DNA from: G020348185 sp964525045
GTDB lineage: Bacteria > Nitrospirota > Nitrospiria > Nitrospirales > UBA8639
DNA: 64,000 nt
Reading direction: 5' to 3'
Assembly (NCBI GenBank): GCA_964525045.1
Contig: CAZGFD010000009.1
Coordinates: 85,705 to 149,704 of the forward strand
The notes beneath the pieces were generated by a model. It was given only the letters and a program-made list of their open reading frames with translations. It had not been told where the DNA came from and did no database searches. A program made the translations under genes and the position numbers. This document shows, piece by piece, positions 32,442 to 41,697 of the stretch; position 1 is the stretch's first letter, and the number at the start of each line of letters is the position of its first letter.

Positions 32442-33929
32442 ATGGGCCATGATGAACCTATGAGAGCGCTTGAAAATCTGACATTTGACAATTCGTTTTC
32501 CCGGTTGCCCGAAAGCTTTTATCAAAGGGTCAAACCCATGTCGTTTCCCAATCCCTGTCTCGTGAGTTTTAATCACGCTGCTGCCGAGTTAATTGATTTG
32601 GATCCGGGAGAGGCCATTCGAACGGAGTTTGCGGAGTTTTTTTCCGGGGCTAAGTTGTTGCCCGGCAGCGAACCTCTCGCCATGCTGTATTCGGGTCACC
32701 AATTTGGGCATTACGTCCCTCAATTAGGAGACGGGCGAGCGATTTTACTCGGAGAAGTACGAAACCAAAAAGGCGAGAAGTGGGATTTACACCTAAAAGG
32801 CGCAGGCTTGACTCGCTTTTCGCGGGATGGTGACGGCAGGGCGGTGCTGCGGTCCACAATTCGGGAATACCTCTGTGGAGAAGCACTCCATGGGTTAGGT
32901 ATTCCGACTACCCGAAGTTTATGCATCATCGGTGGGGAGGAGATCGTCTTGCGGGAATTTCCCGAGCCTGGCGCCATGCTCGTTCGGATGGCTCCAAGCC
33001 ACGTGCGGTTTGGAAATTTCGAAGTGTTTTTCTATCGCCGCCAGCAGGACAATCTCAAAATTCTGGCTGATTATGTGATCCAACATCATTATCCCCATTT
33101 GATTGAAGCGGAAAATTGCTATGCCCGATTGCTCCATGAAGTGGCTGCTCGTACCGGCGAGCTCATTGCCCAATGGCAGGCTGTAGGATGGGCCCATGGA
33201 GTGATGAATACCGACAATATGTCAATTTTAGGGCTGACCCTGGACTATGGCCCTTATGGCTTTATGGAGAAGTATGATCCAGCCTTTATCTGTAATCACT
33301 CCGATCACCATGGCCGGTATTCATTTCAAAATCAGCCGGATATCGGATATTGGAACATCCGGGCCCTGGCGCAGGCATTATCGCCCTTGATGAAACAGGA
33401 TCACGGGCTTCTGGCACCTGATATTTACGAAAAGGCGATGATCGAGCGATATTCGGAATTAATGCGAGGCAAATTAGGGTTAGCGGAAAGTCATGCTGGT
33501 GATGACAAACTTGTGACCGATTTATTGAATCTCATGCATTCTAGCCGGGTGGATTACACTTCGTTTTTCAGGTCCTTAAACGAATTTCAGGTGAATTCAG
33601 ATGAACCAAGTTCGGCATTGAGAGATCAGTTCCTTCATCGGGAGGCCTTTGACGGCTGGGTCGCTTTCTATCGGGAACGCCTTCTGGCAGAGAAGAGCCA
33701 GGACGAGGAACGAAAGGCGAGAATGGATCGCGTTAATCCGAAATACGTGCTTCGAAATCATTTGGCTCAAAAGGCCATTTCCCAGGCAACCCAACATCAC
33801 GATTATTCGGAAATTGATCGACTGCTGAATCTGTTGAGCGATCCTTTTAGTGAACGGTCCGGAATGGATGAATATGCCGCTCCCCCGCCCCCTGGTAGTG
33901 CCCAGATCATTGTTAGTTGTTCATCATGA
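32442..33929 (+). CDS. selO: Protein adenylyltransferase SelO (YdiU/UPF0061 family)
   Basis: A pseudokinase-fold enzyme that AMPylates proteins. The conserved family blocks are present: LYSGHQFGHYVPQLGDGRAILLG (split over about residues 80-102), HLKGAGLTRFSRDGDGRAVLRS, GEALHGLGIPTTRSL, and GVMNTDNMSI/DYGPYGFM with the metal-binding Asn and Asp. The last three residues are CSS; in animal SelO a selenocysteine takes the place of this Cys. About 495 aa, near the usual 480. The start is uncertain: TTG 32424, ATG 32442 and ATG 32460 are all in frame and none has a good ribosome site. It seems to be a single-gene unit. Confidence 0.92.
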   Translation: MGHDEPMRALENLTFDNSFSRLPESFYQRVKPMSFPNPCLVSFNHAAAELIDLDPGEAIRTEFAEFFSGAKLLPGSEPLAMLYSGHQFGHYVPQLGDGRAILLGEVRNQKGEKWDLHLKGAGLTRFSRDGDGRAVLRSTIREYLCGEALHGLGIPTTRSLCIIGGEEIVLREFPEPGAMLVRMAPSHVRFGNFEVFFYRRQQDNLKILADYVIQHHYPHLIEAENCYARLLHEVAARTGELIAQWQAVGWAHGVMNTDNMSILGLTLDYGPYGFMEKYDPAFICNHSDHHGRYSFQNQPDIGYWNIRALAQALSPLMKQDHGLLAPDIYEKAMIERYSELMRGKLGLAESHAGDDKLVTDLLNLMHSSRVDYTSFFRSLNEFQVNSDEPSSALRDQFLHREAFDGWVAFYRERLLAEKSQDEERKARMDRVNPKYVLRNHLAQKAISQATQHHDYSEIDRLLNLLSDPFSERSGMDEYAAPPPPGSAQIIVSCSS

Positions 33930-34080
33930 AGAAATTCATCCCTCACCTTGTTCCCCTGACTGCCCGAAGCCACTTTCAGCCGTCGTAGCCCATGCGGCGA
34001 AATAGGCCGATGAAGGCAGGTCCCCCCTCGAGGGGAGAGTAGATGAAAAGAATCCTCAACATTCAACAGGTGTCGGTGTC

Positions 34081-34764
34081 GTGCGTATTGTATTAATGAT
34101 TCTCATTCTTGCGGCGGTTTTTATTGGACCACAGATATGGGTCCAACGGGTGTTTACCCAATATCGGAAGAATCGGGAAGATTTTCCGGGAACTGGGTAT
34201 GAATTGGCCAGGCACCTCCTTGATCGTTTTAATCTTCAAAATGTTAAGGTCGAAACCACTGAACTGGGAGATCATTACGATCCACTCTCCAAAGTTGTTC
34301 GGCTTACCCAGGATAATTTCGGCGGGAAGTCCTTGACCGCAGCTACGGTGGCGGCCCATGAAGTGGGACATGCCTTGCAGGATCAAGCCAGGTATCAACC
34401 ATTGATCGAGCGAACGCGATTAGTCCGTGTCGCCCAGGGGGCGGAAAAAGTCGGTTCGTTTTGCATGTTGGGGATTCCGATCGTCGCTGGAATTACCCGA
34501 ACCCCTGCGGCGGGATTGTTCGTACTTTTTGTGGGAGTTGCCACCATGGGGATTGGAACGCTTATTCATTTCCTGACATTGCCGGTCGAGTGGGACGCCA
34601 GTTTTAATCGGGCGCTGCCTGTTTTGGAAAAAGGCGGGTATTTGTCCCGTAAAGATCTTTATGGGGCCAGGCGAATTCTGAAGGCTGCTGCATTGACCTA
34701 TGTGGCGGGCTCAATGGCCAGCTTGCTCAATCTCTGGCGCTGGATCGCGATCATGCGGCGGTAA
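34081..34764 (+). CDS. Membrane zinc metallopeptidase (YugP-like)
   Basis: A 227-aa protein with an N-terminal membrane helix (MRIVLMILILAAVFIG), the zinc motif HEVGHALQD near residue 98, and two further hydrophobic segments (about 130-170) before the C-terminus. These match the YugP/neutral zinc metallopeptidase family (PF04298, from memory), whose substrates are unknown. The start is a GTG at 34081; the ATG 15 bp downstream is an alternative. Confidence 0.87.
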   Translation: MRIVLMILILAAVFIGPQIWVQRVFTQYRKNREDFPGTGYELARHLLDRFNLQNVKVETTELGDHYDPLSKVVRLTQDNFGGKSLTAATVAAHEVGHALQDQARYQPLIERTRLVRVAQGAEKVGSFCMLGIPIVAGITRTPAAGLFVLFVGVATMGIGTLIHFLTLPVEWDASFNRALPVLEKGGYLSRKDLYGARRILKAAALTYVAGSMASLLNLWRWIAIMRR

Positions 34765-34834
34765 CCGCGATTTTTTTCAGTAAATGCGCCGAAGCCCATT
34801 CAGCCTTGACGTGTTGAATAGCCCTCTCGCTGAG

Positions 34835-35164
34835 TTAGCTGTTGGGTTCCGATACTGAGGGCCCTGATATCTTTCTTAAGATAGCCTCAGCCGGCGTTTC
34901 CAGTTTCTTCTTCCGGTTGCACTTCATACAAGCTGCCACAATATTCCCCTTCGTGGATTTCCCACCTCTAGCCAAGGGAACAATATGATCCATGGACAAT
35001 TGATCCCGTGAAAACCGTTGCCCGCAGTAGTGGCACAACCCCTTATGGAGTTTATTTTTCCACCAGGGGGTCTTTTTGAGTTCGCGCGCTTTATCCCGTT
35101 CCTTACGAATACTCCTGGCTAAGTCGGGATCGTAGTCGATTTCAAAATAGGGTTCTTGGGACAT
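34835..35164 (-). CDS. HNH endonuclease
   Basis: A 109-aa protein with the HNH core: CHYCGQRF, DHIVPLARGG and NIVAACMKCNRKK. The paired CxxC knuckles bind structural zinc, and the His of DHIVPL with the Asn of GNIV form the nuclease motif. Free-standing HNH proteins of this size are common and their biological targets are mostly unknown. There are no phage or restriction genes adjacent. Confidence 0.88.
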   Translation of the reverse strand: MSQEPYFEIDYDPDLARSIRKERDKARELKKTPWWKNKLHKGLCHYCGQRFSRDQLSMDHIVPLARGGKSTKGNIVAACMKCNRKKKLETPAEAILRKISGPSVSEPNS

Positions 35165-35347
35165 GGCGAGTCTCTTGATGTCCTATTCTTTTTTTGTAGT
35201 TGCGCCATCTAATGGCGCCTCTTCCGATGCTTCAACAGCGGGTTGCGCGGAAATTGGTTTTGTGATGTCAGTGACCTCCTGCTGTTTTTTGGGCAGAATT
35301 AGTTTCTGCAACTACGGAACCCCTGAACAGGATTGTGAGGAATGGAG

Positions 35348-36148
35348 TTAATCTAATGCAAGCGTCAGACATTTGGCTGAGCCTCCTGCCTTCATGAACT
35401 CATCGAGTTCGACCGGGTGAGTTTTGTACCCTCGCTCTTCGAGGACCCTCATGGTGTTGGGACATCCGGATGGGAGAACAACATGGTGATCCACACAGAC
35501 GGCGTTACAGGCAAATCGTTCCGCTTCGTGAGTTGGTACGGTTAAGAGGTGATGCTTGTCAATTCTCGATTCAATGACCGTTTGGGCATAAGAATCAAAG
35601 GCTCCAGGATAGTAAAGTAAGTCTCCACCACTGAGCGGACAGAAGCAGGTATCAAGATGATAAAACTTACTATCCACGAGTTCCAATGGCAAAATAACCT
35701 TTTGGAAGATTTCGGTAATTCGGGAATAGGCACGAATGTCGCTTCGTTGACGATATCCGCCAAACCAGATATCAGAAAAACCAAGGAGATCCCCGGCTCC
35801 TTCGAAAAAGAGGGTGGGCTCTAATTTAATGACTTGGTACCCCTGCTGTTCGAACCATTGTTCGAAATATTCTTCCTCCCGTTGCCGCTCCGGATGACGA
35901 AACCGACTAGGTACCGCTTTACCATCTGCAATAATTCCTGCGTTAGCCGTAAATACCAGATCCGGCAATCCGGGGATGGCTTCCATGCGCTTAAGCTGGA
36001 CACCAACCTCTTTTTCAAGTGTGCCTATTAAGCCCTGCCACTGAACCTGGCTACGTTTGGAGTCAGAACCATTGCTCACCCGCATCCAGGGGTTGATTTC
36101 ATATTCAATTCCAAAATGGTCCGGCGGACAGACGAGAAAACGGCTCAT
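35348..36148 (-). CDS. Arginine dihydrolase/DDAH-type amidinohydrolase (ArgZ-like), stand-alone
   Basis: A 266-aa protein of the guanidine-modifying fold. Start taken at MSRFLVCPPDH (36148), which overlaps the preceding stop codon by 4 nt (ATGA) and has AAAGGA close upstream. Likely catalytic residues are D63 and N69 (LPDLVFTANAG), E116 and D120 (FEGAGD), H164 (YHLDTCF) and C260 (GGSAKCLTL). These correspond by position to residues I recall for the cyanobacterial arginine dihydrolase ArgZ/AgrE. There that domain is fused to an LOR/SDH domain; here the two are separate overlapping genes. The predicted reaction is arginine to ornithine, ammonia and CO2; dimethylarginine hydrolysis is the main alternative. 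Confidence 0.8.
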   Translation of the reverse strand: MSRFLVCPPDHFGIEYEINPWMRVSNGSDSKRSQVQWQGLIGTLEKEVGVQLKRMEAIPGLPDLVFTANAGIIADGKAVPSRFRHPERQREEEYFEQWFEQQGYQVIKLEPTLFFEGAGDLLGFSDIWFGGYRQRSDIRAYSRITEIFQKVILPLELVDSKFYHLDTCFCPLSGGDLLYYPGAFDSYAQTVIESRIDKHHLLTVPTHEAERFACNAVCVDHHVVLPSGCPNTMRVLEERGYKTHPVELDEFMKAGGSAKCLTLALD

Positions 36149-37383
36149 CCTTTCCAGCCTAGCTCGTGGGCCAATTCCCGAAGAAACGATGAGGAGTCCA
36201 TTACCAGCCCCACGGCCTGAAAGCTGCCCCGATCGCTGAGTTTTGTCGGCACCGCAGGATTGATATCGACGCACACGGTCGGCACGGTTGCGGGCAGGAG
36301 ATTTCCGGTGGCCACGGCATGGAGTGTCGAAGCCACCAGGAGAGCCAATTCCACTCCGGGAAGGGCTGCGCGCATGGCGGCCTGAGCCTCAACGGAGTCA
36401 GAAATCACGTCGGGAAGTGGGCCATCATCACGAATGGTACCGGCCATGACGACCTTGACTCCTTGCCGGATACAGGCTGCCATAATCCCTTCATTCACTA
36501 CCCCGGATTCGACCGCTTTCTGGATGCTCCCGATGGCTCGAATTCGATTGATGGTCCGTAGATGGTGTTCGTGGCCGTGGGGAACCACTCGGCCAACGCC
36601 AAGGTTAAAGCCTAGTGACGTTCCAAACAGACTGGCCTCAATATCGTGTGCCGCGAGAGCGTTCCCGCAGAACAAAACATGGATATACCCGGACTCGATC
36701 AGCCAGGCCAAGGCCTCTCTTCCTCCAGCATGAACGATGGCCGGACCTCCGGCGAAAAGAACCTTTTTGTCAATTTGTCCGGATTGTCGATACTCATTGA
36801 TGACCGTCATCCGCTTGGCGACATCGCTGATGACATGCTGGTAGGGTCGCTCAGATGAAACCTGTGCGTCCATAAAGCAGAATACATCTCGCTCCCTTGG
36901 CCGCTCCAGCGGAAATACCCGAACGCCATCACGACCGGTCGTAATGAGGTCGCCCTTTTTTACATCGGCCATAGGAATCATGCGTGCCGATGGTGGATCT
37001 TTTTGAACCAGAATGGCCAAATCCATTTCAGAACCCGTCACATTCAACCACTGGCCATGTAATCTCACCTGTGTGGGAAGATGGGTTGTTGCGTAAAAAG
37101 AATCAGGGAGGACGCCGTCGGCAGGAGCCACTCCCAATAGGCAATCGGCCTCGACTTCTAGGGTCGCTCCATGTGGTTGAATGGCTTCGAGTATTTCCTC
37201 GAGCAATTCGCGCGTGGGCGCATTGATCTGAATTTTGACGAAGGAGGAATCTTCCTTCGATGCGCCAATAGTGACATCGGTGAGGTCGAATTGCCCGCCG
37301 AGCATGACAATCGAATCGAGGACTTTTGCCAGGATGAGCGAGTCAATGATATGGCCTTGAAGCGTGACGGTTTCTGATTCCAC
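36145..37383 (-). CDS. LOR/SDH-type protein (TIGR00300 family), probable ornithine cyclodeaminase
   Basis: A 412-aa protein with the N-terminal LOR/SDH bifunctional-enzyme-like domain (GHIIDSLILAKVLD, MLGGQFDLTDVTIG) and a Rossmann-like C-terminal part (VLFAGGPAIVHAGG near 215, GTSLGFNLGVGRVV near 262, VKVVMAGTIRDDGPLPDV near 320). It matches the C-terminal half of cyanobacterial AgrE/ArgZ and the archaeal ornithine cyclodeaminase, which converts ornithine to proline and ammonia. It overlaps the ArgZ-like gene by 4 nt and precedes it. Together they could degrade arginine to proline and ammonia. Confidence 0.83.
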   Translation of the reverse strand: MESETVTLQGHIIDSLILAKVLDSIVMLGGQFDLTDVTIGASKEDSSFVKIQINAPTRELLEEILEAIQPHGATLEVEADCLLGVAPADGVLPDSFYATTHLPTQVRLHGQWLNVTGSEMDLAILVQKDPPSARMIPMADVKKGDLITTGRDGVRVFPLERPRERDVFCFMDAQVSSERPYQHVISDVAKRMTVINEYRQSGQIDKKVLFAGGPAIVHAGGREALAWLIESGYIHVLFCGNALAAHDIEASLFGTSLGFNLGVGRVVPHGHEHHLRTINRIRAIGSIQKAVESGVVNEGIMAACIRQGVKVVMAGTIRDDGPLPDVISDSVEAQAAMRAALPGVELALLVASTLHAVATGNLLPATVPTVCVDINPAVPTKLSDRGSFQAVGLVMDSSSFLRELAHELGWKG

Positions 37384-37483
37384 ATTTTTATTTTAGCACT
37401 CTCGAATAGATTTCAAGGAGTATTTTTTTCAGAAAATAAGGTATGAAGGGCAGGATTCTCACCTGGTAAGGAACAATTTCGGA

Positions 37484-37492
37484 TGGTATACT
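37484..37492 (+). promoter_or_regulatory. Putative extended -10 promoter
   Basis: TGGTATACT at 37484-37492 fits TGN-TATAAT with one mismatch in the hexamer, 27 nt before the ATG of the exported EF-hand-like protein gene. The -35 region is weak. Confidence 0.35.
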
Positions 37493-37518
37493 GCAACAGA
37501 GGAGTCGCCTTCACGTAA

Positions 37519-38172
37519 ATGATTTCCCAGAAAAGAAAAACAAAAGCCTTATTTTGCGTAATGGCCCTTATCGGGCTTGTTCTGTGTTATGGGCCGGGGA
37601 GACAAGGGTACGCTTCAACCGGCACTGAGGTGTTTCGAGGGTTTACGTCCCACATCAGTGAGCAAATCCGGCTTGATAAACAAGAGTTTTATAAAGCTCA
37701 ATCCTGTATTGCCTGGTTGTATGATCAAATGAAGAAGAAACCCAATAATTCCGGCCCCAAGCCTGAAAAAATCTCATTCTATTTTTCATCTGAACCCAAA
37801 GACGAATTTGATTGTGCCACTCGATACCCCGATGGCCTGGAAGGGTTGCAAGCCGCCAGGGAGGACTTTAGTCACACGCAACAGTCCCTTTCATTTAGCC
37901 TCACATTTTATGAGTTTGCACTGGTGGGGGATAAGGATGACGACGGGCAGTATAACGGGGGCGAGTTGAAGGATGTGTTTGAATCGTTTGGAATGAATTT
38001 TGATGATCGTCTTCCCTCGGATACATACCTTGTAAGCCTCAATGGAAAGTTTGACAATCTTCGAGGCAACACGGAACTTCAGCCATTAGTCAGAAGCATG
38101 GAAGCCCTTTTAGAAAAAGGCTATCGATTTACCACCGCCGACCAGGAAGCCCTCAATCGGGAATTAGGATAA
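37519..38172 (+). CDS. Exported hypothetical protein with an EF-hand-like loop, 217 aa
   Basis: The signal peptide (about residues 9-32) is followed by a helical domain of unknown family. Residues 138-149, DKDDDGQYNGGE, fit the calcium-binding EF-hand loop (Asp at 1, 3 and 5, Gly at 6, Glu at 12), though one such loop can also occur by chance. Two cysteines (in QSCIAW and FDCATR) might form a disulfide. I find no further family hint. It is a single-gene unit between divergent and convergent neighbours. Confidence 0.7.
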   Translation: MISQKRKTKALFCVMALIGLVLCYGPGRQGYASTGTEVFRGFTSHISEQIRLDKQEFYKAQSCIAWLYDQMKKKPNNSGPKPEKISFYFSSEPKDEFDCATRYPDGLEGLQAAREDFSHTQQSLSFSLTFYEFALVGDKDDDGQYNGGELKDVFESFGMNFDDRLPSDTYLVSLNGKFDNLRGNTELQPLVRSMEALLEKGYRFTTADQEALNRELG

Positions 38173-38250
38173 CACCCTGCCAGGCAGAAGCATCATTTGC
38201 CGGCCATTGCCGAATCTGAAACCAAAAAACCTGAAACCTGAAACTCTCTT

Positions 38251-38898
38251 CTACTTAATCCGTTCCAAGGCTTCGCGGGCACGGCTGCGCACGGTCTGAT
38301 CCCAATCCTCTTTCATTAATTGCTCAAGCAGTATTTTTGCCTCTGCCACCCGCATTCGACCCAGAGCCAAGGCGGCTGAGGCACGGACGTGGGCGTGATC
38401 ATCGTGAAGAGCTTGGATGAGGAGGGGAATAGCCGGCTGATGCTGAAGAATTCCCAGGTAACTGGCGGCCATGCCCCGTATCCGGTGTTGCTTATCGCCC
38501 AGGGCCGTTTTTAATTTCCAAATAAATAATTTCGCCATGGGTTCGACTATTGCTTCCAACCCCTTGATTTCATATCGATTCAGCTCAACCAGCGTGAAAG
38601 CCACATCCACCCGTTTCTGAGCCGAAGACTCTTGTTTAAATCGGTTAATCAATTGCTCTCGTTGTTCCTGCCGGTGACGATGAAGGTTAAATTTCCGGAC
38701 CATCAACCAGATGCCCACTCCGGCTAGCATTACAAGCAAAACAATCGGCAAAATGTCCTCAACAATCAGGTCTTGCGTATCAAAGGAAAGATGGTTCCAT
38801 ACCCAGACTCCTCCTACCACCAGAGCAATGATCATGAGAGCAGCGAGGATGTTAATTTGCCCCGATTGTCGAAAATCGTTCTTCATTATTCTTGACAC
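38251..38898 (-). CDS. Membrane-anchored HEAT-repeat protein, 215 aa
   Basis: Two N-terminal membrane helices (about residues 16-36 and 47-66) are followed by a basic linker and three to four HEAT/PBS-lyase-like repeats. The clearest are IPLLIQALHDDHAHVRASAALALGRM (split at about 163-188) and the flanking helices. HEAT arrays bind proteins, but the partner is unknown. The start may be the Met at 38898 or 38886. Words of the GAAACCTG repeat family lie at both ends of this gene in opposite orientation (38218-38245 and 38988-39012). Confidence 0.78.
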   Translation of the reverse strand: MSRIMKNDFRQSGQINILAALMIIALVVGGVWVWNHLSFDTQDLIVEDILPIVLLVMLAGVGIWLMVRKFNLHRHRQEQREQLINRFKQESSAQKRVDVAFTLVELNRYEIKGLEAIVEPMAKLFIWKLKTALGDKQHRIRGMAASYLGILQHQPAIPLLIQALHDDHAHVRASAALALGRMRVAEAKILLEQLMKEDWDQTVRSRAREALERIK

Positions 38899-39057
38899 AA
38901 CGAATAAAGAACCTTAGCTTGGGTTTCTGAGAATGACAATCCTGTCGGAAAATGTGTACGTTTTATCGCCATGGGGTAGGGGGTCAAGTTTCGGGATTCA
39001 GGTTTCAAGTTAACCTCGGACCCGTTTCGACTCCTGAGAAGTGTTGAAAGCAATGTT

Positions 39058-39810
39058 ATGCAAGTCACCATTCTAGGATCCGGGACCAATCTTCATCCGC
39101 GTCGTGCGGCCGCGGGATATCTTGTGAAAGCCGACAATCTGTTCCTAATGGATTTTGGCCCCAGAACGCTGAGTAATCTGTTGAAAACTGGTGTGGACCG
39201 GCACCAGATACAATATCTTTTATTCACCCATTACCATGCAGACCATTTTTCAGATTTTATTACCTATTTCTTTGATGCGGTTTGTCACAGTAAATTTGTT
39301 TCTCCCCGCGCGGATTTATGGATCATCGGTCCTAAAGGAACCAAGGCGCTTTTTAGAACCATTCTGCGGACGTTCCCCGGTTTTAACGACTCTGAATTTA
39401 AGGTGACCCTTAAAGAAATCAGCACGCGTTCCATCTCGATCGGAGGCACTTTGGTTACTCCGGTTCCGGTCACGCATACCGGTCGACAGACCTGTTTGGG
39501 GTATCGGATTACGTTTCAAGGGCGAACGCTGGCCTACTCCGGTGATGCCACGTATGCTCCCAACCTCATTCGACTCTGCCGCGATGCGGATCTCGCCATT
39601 TTAGATTGTTCCTTCCCAAAAAATCGCCCAGGAGAATCGCATATGCACGCAGGGGAATGTGGACGAGTGGCGCAGGAGGCAGGGGTGAAACGCTTAGTGT
39701 TGTCTCATTTTTACCCGATTGCTGACCGCTTCGATGTGAAAAAACAAGCGGCTCAGGTGTTCCGCGGGAAAATTATTCGTGCCAGAGATTGTCTGACCCT
39801 CTCTGTGTAA
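39058..39810 (+). CDS. Metallo-beta-lactamase fold hydrolase, RNase Z-like
   Basis: A 250-aa MBL protein with the zinc motif THYHADHFSDF near residue 58. It also has GDATYAPN (Asp ligand) and a late His in LSHFYPIAD. The overall order and the opening MQVTILGSGTNLHP resemble the RNase Z/arylsulfatase-like branch (COG1234). True tRNase Z is usually larger and has a flexible arm, which is not obvious here. It could therefore act on another phosphodiester or ester substrate. Confidence 0.8.
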   Translation: MQVTILGSGTNLHPRRAAAGYLVKADNLFLMDFGPRTLSNLLKTGVDRHQIQYLLFTHYHADHFSDFITYFFDAVCHSKFVSPRADLWIIGPKGTKALFRTILRTFPGFNDSEFKVTLKEISTRSISIGGTLVTPVPVTHTGRQTCLGYRITFQGRTLAYSGDATYAPNLIRLCRDADLAILDCSFPKNRPGESHMHAGECGRVAQEAGVKRLVLSHFYPIADRFDVKKQAAQVFRGKIIRARDCLTLSV

Positions 39811-39876
39811 CCAATTATCATTCCCTTAACCCCTCCCTTTTCTTGTCATCCCATCCAACGTCCACTGTGGCTCTTT

Positions 39877-40740
39877 TTAGTTGAGCGAGGGATCTGAAGC
39901 AGATTTGAGGATCGCCATCAGGGTATTCACTCGTTTCACTCGACGGGGCTCTTGTCGTTGTTGGTAGATTCCCAGCAGGTTTCGGAGCATCCTTTCCAGA
40001 ATCAATGAGTTCGGACTTGGTTCGAGATACATTGGCTCAAAGCCAAACCCTGAATCGGTGAGAAACTTTTTGCAGTCTGATTCTTGTAAAAGGATTCCGC
40101 CATTAAAACAATCAACAAAGATAAAGGGTGGGGAGCTGTCCACCTTGACCAAAAAATGGCCTGGCATGCCCACACCCTTAACCGGAAGGCCAAGCCGCAA
40201 TCCGAGCAAAAGATACAACACGGACAAACTGATGGGGATGCCCATTCGGCGGTCGATGACCCGGTTCAAAAAACTGTTTTCGGGGTTATAGTAGTCGGTT
40301 CGATTCCCTCGAAATCCTTTTTCTTTAAATAGGTATTGATTGAATATGTGAATCCTCTGTACAGCAGAATCCGTTGGTGTCAAACGATGGCGGACCTCCT
40401 CAGCCAATTTCTCGATTATTTGAATATAATTGGGTACCTCTAAAGTGGGGTAGGCGGATTTGGCAATCAGAAAGGCCCCAATCTCTAAATTAATGTTGTC
40501 CGGCTTCACCCGGCAACATTGTTGAAATTCGTTTTTTAAATCCAAAAAGTGGATCTCTTCTCGGACATCAGCGGCTCGTGGGCTGAGGGTTGGGTCCTGT
40601 CGTTCGGCCTCCGTGAGATAGGGTAATACCGATTTGCCACATTGGACCAACTGATCTTGAATCGTCGTCGCCACTTGTTCATTGGGATCGGACAACAGTC
40701 GCAGCAGGGCTTTGAATTTCTTGTCCATCAAATCATCCAT
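39877..40740 (-). CDS. SirB1-like transglutaminase-fold protein
   Basis: A 287-aa protein of the SirB1/Transglut_core2 family: YYNPENSFLNRVIDRRMGIP, ISLSVLYL and GVGMPGHFLVK are its conserved blocks (about residues 140-205). The catalytic Cys of transglutaminases is absent (SLSVLY), as is usual in this family. The N-terminal part is HEAT-like (LLRLLSDPNEQVATTIQDQL). No enzymatic role is established. It follows the ABC permease gene on the same strand with a 71-bp gap. Confidence 0.83.
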   Translation of the reverse strand: MDDLMDKKFKALLRLLSDPNEQVATTIQDQLVQCGKSVLPYLTEAERQDPTLSPRAADVREEIHFLDLKNEFQQCCRVKPDNINLEIGAFLIAKSAYPTLEVPNYIQIIEKLAEEVRHRLTPTDSAVQRIHIFNQYLFKEKGFRGNRTDYYNPENSFLNRVIDRRMGIPISLSVLYLLLGLRLGLPVKGVGMPGHFLVKVDSSPPFIFVDCFNGGILLQESDCKKFLTDSGFGFEPMYLEPSPNSLILERMLRNLLGIYQQRQEPRRVKRVNTLMAILKSASDPSLN

Positions 40741-40811
40741 GCCACCGTAAATTTGTCAGTCAAGTGCTTCCCCCCGGGTTTGACTCTCCCCGCACTCCGT
40801 TCGTGTGACTT

Positions 40812-41594
40812 CTACCCAACGGCTCGCCGAAAAGCCCGGGCGCCTCCATAGAGACACACCGCATCGAAGACCACCAATACTCCGATGGCAATGGCCACCT
40901 GGGGAATGGCCTCGCTCCAGCCGGCAATAATAAGCGGCCGGACTGCATCAATGACCCAGGTCATGGGATTGAGCCAAGCCAACGTTTTCATCCATGCGGG
41001 CATGGCGGCCAAGGGGACTAATGCGGAACTCAAGAAAATCATCGGAAGCGAGAGGAACCCAAGCACAGAAAAAAAGTCACCGTGACTTTTCACTGAAAAC
41101 GCCATGGCCATGGAAATGGCCGTCAGACCAATACCAAACATCATGCCGATGAATAAAATAACGGCAATACCTAAAAGGCCGGTTTCCGGATGCACATTAA
41201 AAAGAAATGCGACGGCAAGGATGACTAAGATTTGCATGCCGGTAATGGCCATCACAAAAAGGAATCGGCTTAGAATCACGGAGGTCCGGCAAATTGGGGT
41301 AGCCATCAAGCGCTCGAGGAATCCGTTCTCTTTGTCGAATAACAGGTCTACTCCCCCAGCGAGGCCATTATTCAAGACGGTCATGACGACGACTCCCGCA
41401 GCCAGAAAACTCATGTAGTTCGGTGCCTGCACGACTTGGATGTCCGCGGCACGTTGAAACAAGCTCCCGAAAAAAATCAGCCAAAACAACATGGGTTGAA
41501 TCAGCGTGAACAACATACTGAATTTTTCCCGGCTGAGCCTCCGGACCCAGCGCATGGTGAGGGCTAATACCTCTTGTATTTGATCCTGCATCAT
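40812..41594 (-). CDS. ABC-2 type transporter permease
   Basis: A 260-aa membrane protein with six predicted spans. It fits the daunorubicin-type DrrB/ABC-2 family (EKFSMLFTLIQPMLFWLIFFG at the start, ENGFLERLMATPICRTSVILSR in the cytoplasmic coupling region, and SLPMIFLSSALVPLAAMP). It works with the ATPase encoded upstream (41937-42911), from which it is separated by a 342-bp gap holding a repeat element. The exported substrate is unknown. Confidence 0.88.
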   Translation of the reverse strand: MMQDQIQEVLALTMRWVRRLSREKFSMLFTLIQPMLFWLIFFGSLFQRAADIQVVQAPNYMSFLAAGVVVMTVLNNGLAGGVDLLFDKENGFLERLMATPICRTSVILSRFLFVMAITGMQILVILAVAFLFNVHPETGLLGIAVILFIGMMFGIGLTAISMAMAFSVKSHGDFFSVLGFLSLPMIFLSSALVPLAAMPAWMKTLAWLNPMTWVIDAVRPLIIAGWSEAIPQVAIAIGVLVVFDAVCLYGGARAFRRAVG

Positions 41595-41697
41595 GTCACC
41601 TATTTTTGAAGATGAGAAGAATCAGCGAAAGGTCCAATAGCTATCCTGCTAAAGGGGCCCTCATCAACATGTATCCTACGTATCAATTTATTGAAAG

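Noticed and set aside
40290..40320. GGTTCGATTCC, tRNA-like
   Set aside because: It is inside the SirB1-like gene and lacks the other tRNA arms.
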